The notes below the pieces were generated by a model that saw nothing but the letters and a program-made list of their open reading frames with translations, ran no database searches and had not been told where the DNA came from. Positions 5,512-6,363 of a stretch of DNA of 6,363 nt are shown in pieces (position 1 is the stretch's first letter; every line of letters starts with the position of its first letter). Location: contig JABSSP010000171.1 in the NCBI GenBank assembly GCA_013213985.1, positions 1 to 6,363 on the forward strand. The letters are read 5' to 3'. The stretch is from Candidatus Babelota bacterium (GTDB lineage Bacteria > Babelota > Babeliae > Babelales > Vermiphilaceae). The position numbers and the translations under genes were made by a program.

Positions 5512-6171
5512 ATGGAATTATTTAAAAAAAATAACCTGTTACCACTGATAAGCCCCCTTCTCCCCAATAATCCAATAGTTGTAGAAGCTGGCGCATTTAA
5601 TGGAGCAGACACCAAAGAAATTAGCCAGTTTTGGCCACAGGGAACAATTCATGCTTTCGAGCCTGTTCCTGAAATTTTTACCAAATTAAAAAAAAATACG
5701 AGTGACTTACATAATGTTGTACGACATGAAATTGCATTGAGTACTGCAACAGGAAATACCATATTTTATGTTTCTGAAAAACCTTCACGACCAGGCGAAC
5801 CATTTAAAGCGGGTTCGTTATTAAAACCAAAAGAACGGTTAAAGTGGTCTGATATTGAATATAAAAAAACAATTAACGTACCAACTATAACACTCGACGA
5901 TTGGGCACAAAAAAATAACGTCACACACATTGATTTCATGTGGCTTGACGTTCAAGGTCATGCATTGCATATTTTGAAAGCAGCACCACAACTATTAAAA
6001 ACCATCAAAATTCTTTTTGTTGAAGTTGAATTTATTCAAGCGTATGAAAATCAATATCAATATAACGACGTTAAAACATGGCTTGAACAAAATGGGTTTG
6101 TAGAAATTGGCAGAGACTTTGAAAATACAAACAAATGGTTTTATGGTAATGCATTATTTCGTAAAAAATAA
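5512..6171 (+). CDS. FkbM-family SAM-dependent methyltransferase
   Basis: A 219-residue cytoplasmic methyltransferase with a Rossmann fold. Motif I, the SAM-binding loop, is IVVEAGAFNGADTKE (22-36). The acidic end of strand 2 is HAFEPVPEIFTKL (47-59), whose E50 should bind the SAM ribose. The FkbM signature follows: NVPTITLDDWAQKNN (122-136), then IDFMWLDVQGHALHILKAA (140-158) and LFVEVEF (168-174), with WLEQNGF (190-196) near the C-terminus. FkbM enzymes typically O-methylate sugars, glycans or small metabolites; the substrate here is not identifiable. There is no signal peptide. The Shine-Dalgarno region is weak (ACTAAGAAA directly before the ATG), in contrast to the strong sites of its neighbours, although the upstream promoter is good. 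It is probably co-transcribed with the gene starting at 6206. A role in surface glycan modification, perhaps with the glycosyltransferase at 1614-2342, is only inference. Confidence 0.88.
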   Translation: MELFKKNNLLPLISPLLPNNPIVVEAGAFNGADTKEISQFWPQGTIHAFEPVPEIFTKLKKNTSDLHNVVRHEIALSTATGNTIFYVSEKPSRPGEPFKAGSLLKPKERLKWSDIEYKKTINVPTITLDDWAQKNNVTHIDFMWLDVQGHALHILKAAPQLLKTIKILFVEVEFIQAYENQYQYNDVKTWLEQNGFVEIGRDFENTNKWFYGNALFRKK

Positions 6172-6205
6172 ATAATTAATCATCCAAAAAAATAAGGAAT
6201 GAAAA

Positions 6206-6363
6206 ATGATTTTTGATATTGATTGGGCAGGATTAGCACAACAATGGGGACCACCGATTGTAAAATCGACAATCATTGCTTTAATTGGTTTGAGAATTGC
6301 TAACTTTGCACAACGCACTGCTACAAAAACTGCAAAAAAGAAATTAACTCCCGGCTTGAGCAA
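6206..6363 (+). CDS. N-terminus of a membrane protein, possibly MscS-type mechanosensitive channel (cut by window end)
   Basis: Fifty-two codons are visible before the window ends. The ATG at 6206 has AAGGA (6194-6198) seven bases upstream. An earlier ATG at 6200 hits a stop after five codons. The visible part begins MIFDIDWAGLAQQWGPP, then a hydrophobic segment IVKSTIIALIGLRIANFA (residues 18-35), then a basic RTATKTAKKKLTPGLS. One transmembrane helix followed by a Lys/Arg-rich stretch and a T-P-x-L-like turn resembles the first core helix of small MscS-family channels, but this pattern is not unique. It starts 34 bases after the stop of the methyltransferase gene with no terminator between, so the two are likely in one operon. 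Confidence 0.6.
   Translation, partial: MIFDIDWAGLAQQWGPPIVKSTIIALIGLRIANFAQRTATKTAKKKLTPGLS

Noticed and set aside
6154..6363. Minus-strand open frame at the window end
   Set aside because: Antisense to the membrane-protein start and overlapping the end of the methyltransferase. The plus-strand gene has a good ribosome binding site and fits the gene order.
1..6363. CRISPR array, tRNA, rRNA, transposase or phage genes
   Set aside because: I looked for regular short repeats, cloverleaf-like segments and integrase/transposase motifs and saw none. The only repeats found are the single element at 2431-2503 and the protein-level repeats at 4604-5239.

Overview
The window is an AT-rich bacterial segment with seven protein-coding genes, two of them cut by the window edges. 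Several predicted proteins start with a short signal peptide. One is a cysteine-rich envelope protein that looks like a beta-barrel, and the intergenic spacers are very AT-rich. Two proteins appear to be lineage-specific and I do not recognise them. Together this suggests a host-associated or intracellular bacterium. My best guess is Candidatus Dependentiae/Babeliae (TM6), with environmental chlamydiae or another amoeba-associated lineage as alternatives. The guess rests on protein style only; there is no rRNA or other marker gene.

Layout. Positions 1-1454 (minus) hold the N-terminal 484 residues of a secreted, cysteine-rich, probable outer-membrane protein, with a sigma70-like promoter upstream. 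Positions 1614-2342 (minus) encode an ALG5/DPM1-like family 2 glycosyltransferase. The spacer at 2343-2710 has no gene but carries a degenerate inverted repeat of the CCTGAG...TCGAAGG type. Positions 2711-3397 (plus) encode a secreted, cysteine-free, mostly helical protein of unknown function, followed by a textbook terminator. Positions 3559-4452 (minus) encode a stand-alone class II aminoacyl-tRNA-synthetase-type catalytic core, possibly an asparagine synthetase. A terminator at 4534-4580 separates it from the next minus-strand gene (4604-5239), an exported protein built of three repeats of about 55 residues. A divergent spacer with a good promoter precedes a plus-strand FkbM-type methyltransferase (5512-6171). 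Thirty-four bases later begins a small membrane protein, possibly a mechanosensitive channel, cut by the window end (6206-6363).

How the genes relate. There is no single operon. Most genes look like separate transcription units with their own ribosome binding sites and, in places, visible terminators. The glycosyltransferase and the FkbM methyltransferase could both serve surface glycan or lipid modification, but they are far apart and on opposite strands. Only the FkbM gene and the downstream membrane-protein gene look co-transcribed. I found no mobile element, CRISPR array, tRNA or rRNA. The most unusual items are the synthetase core without an anticodon-binding domain, the three-repeat exported protein, the cysteine-rich envelope protein and the intergenic repeat.
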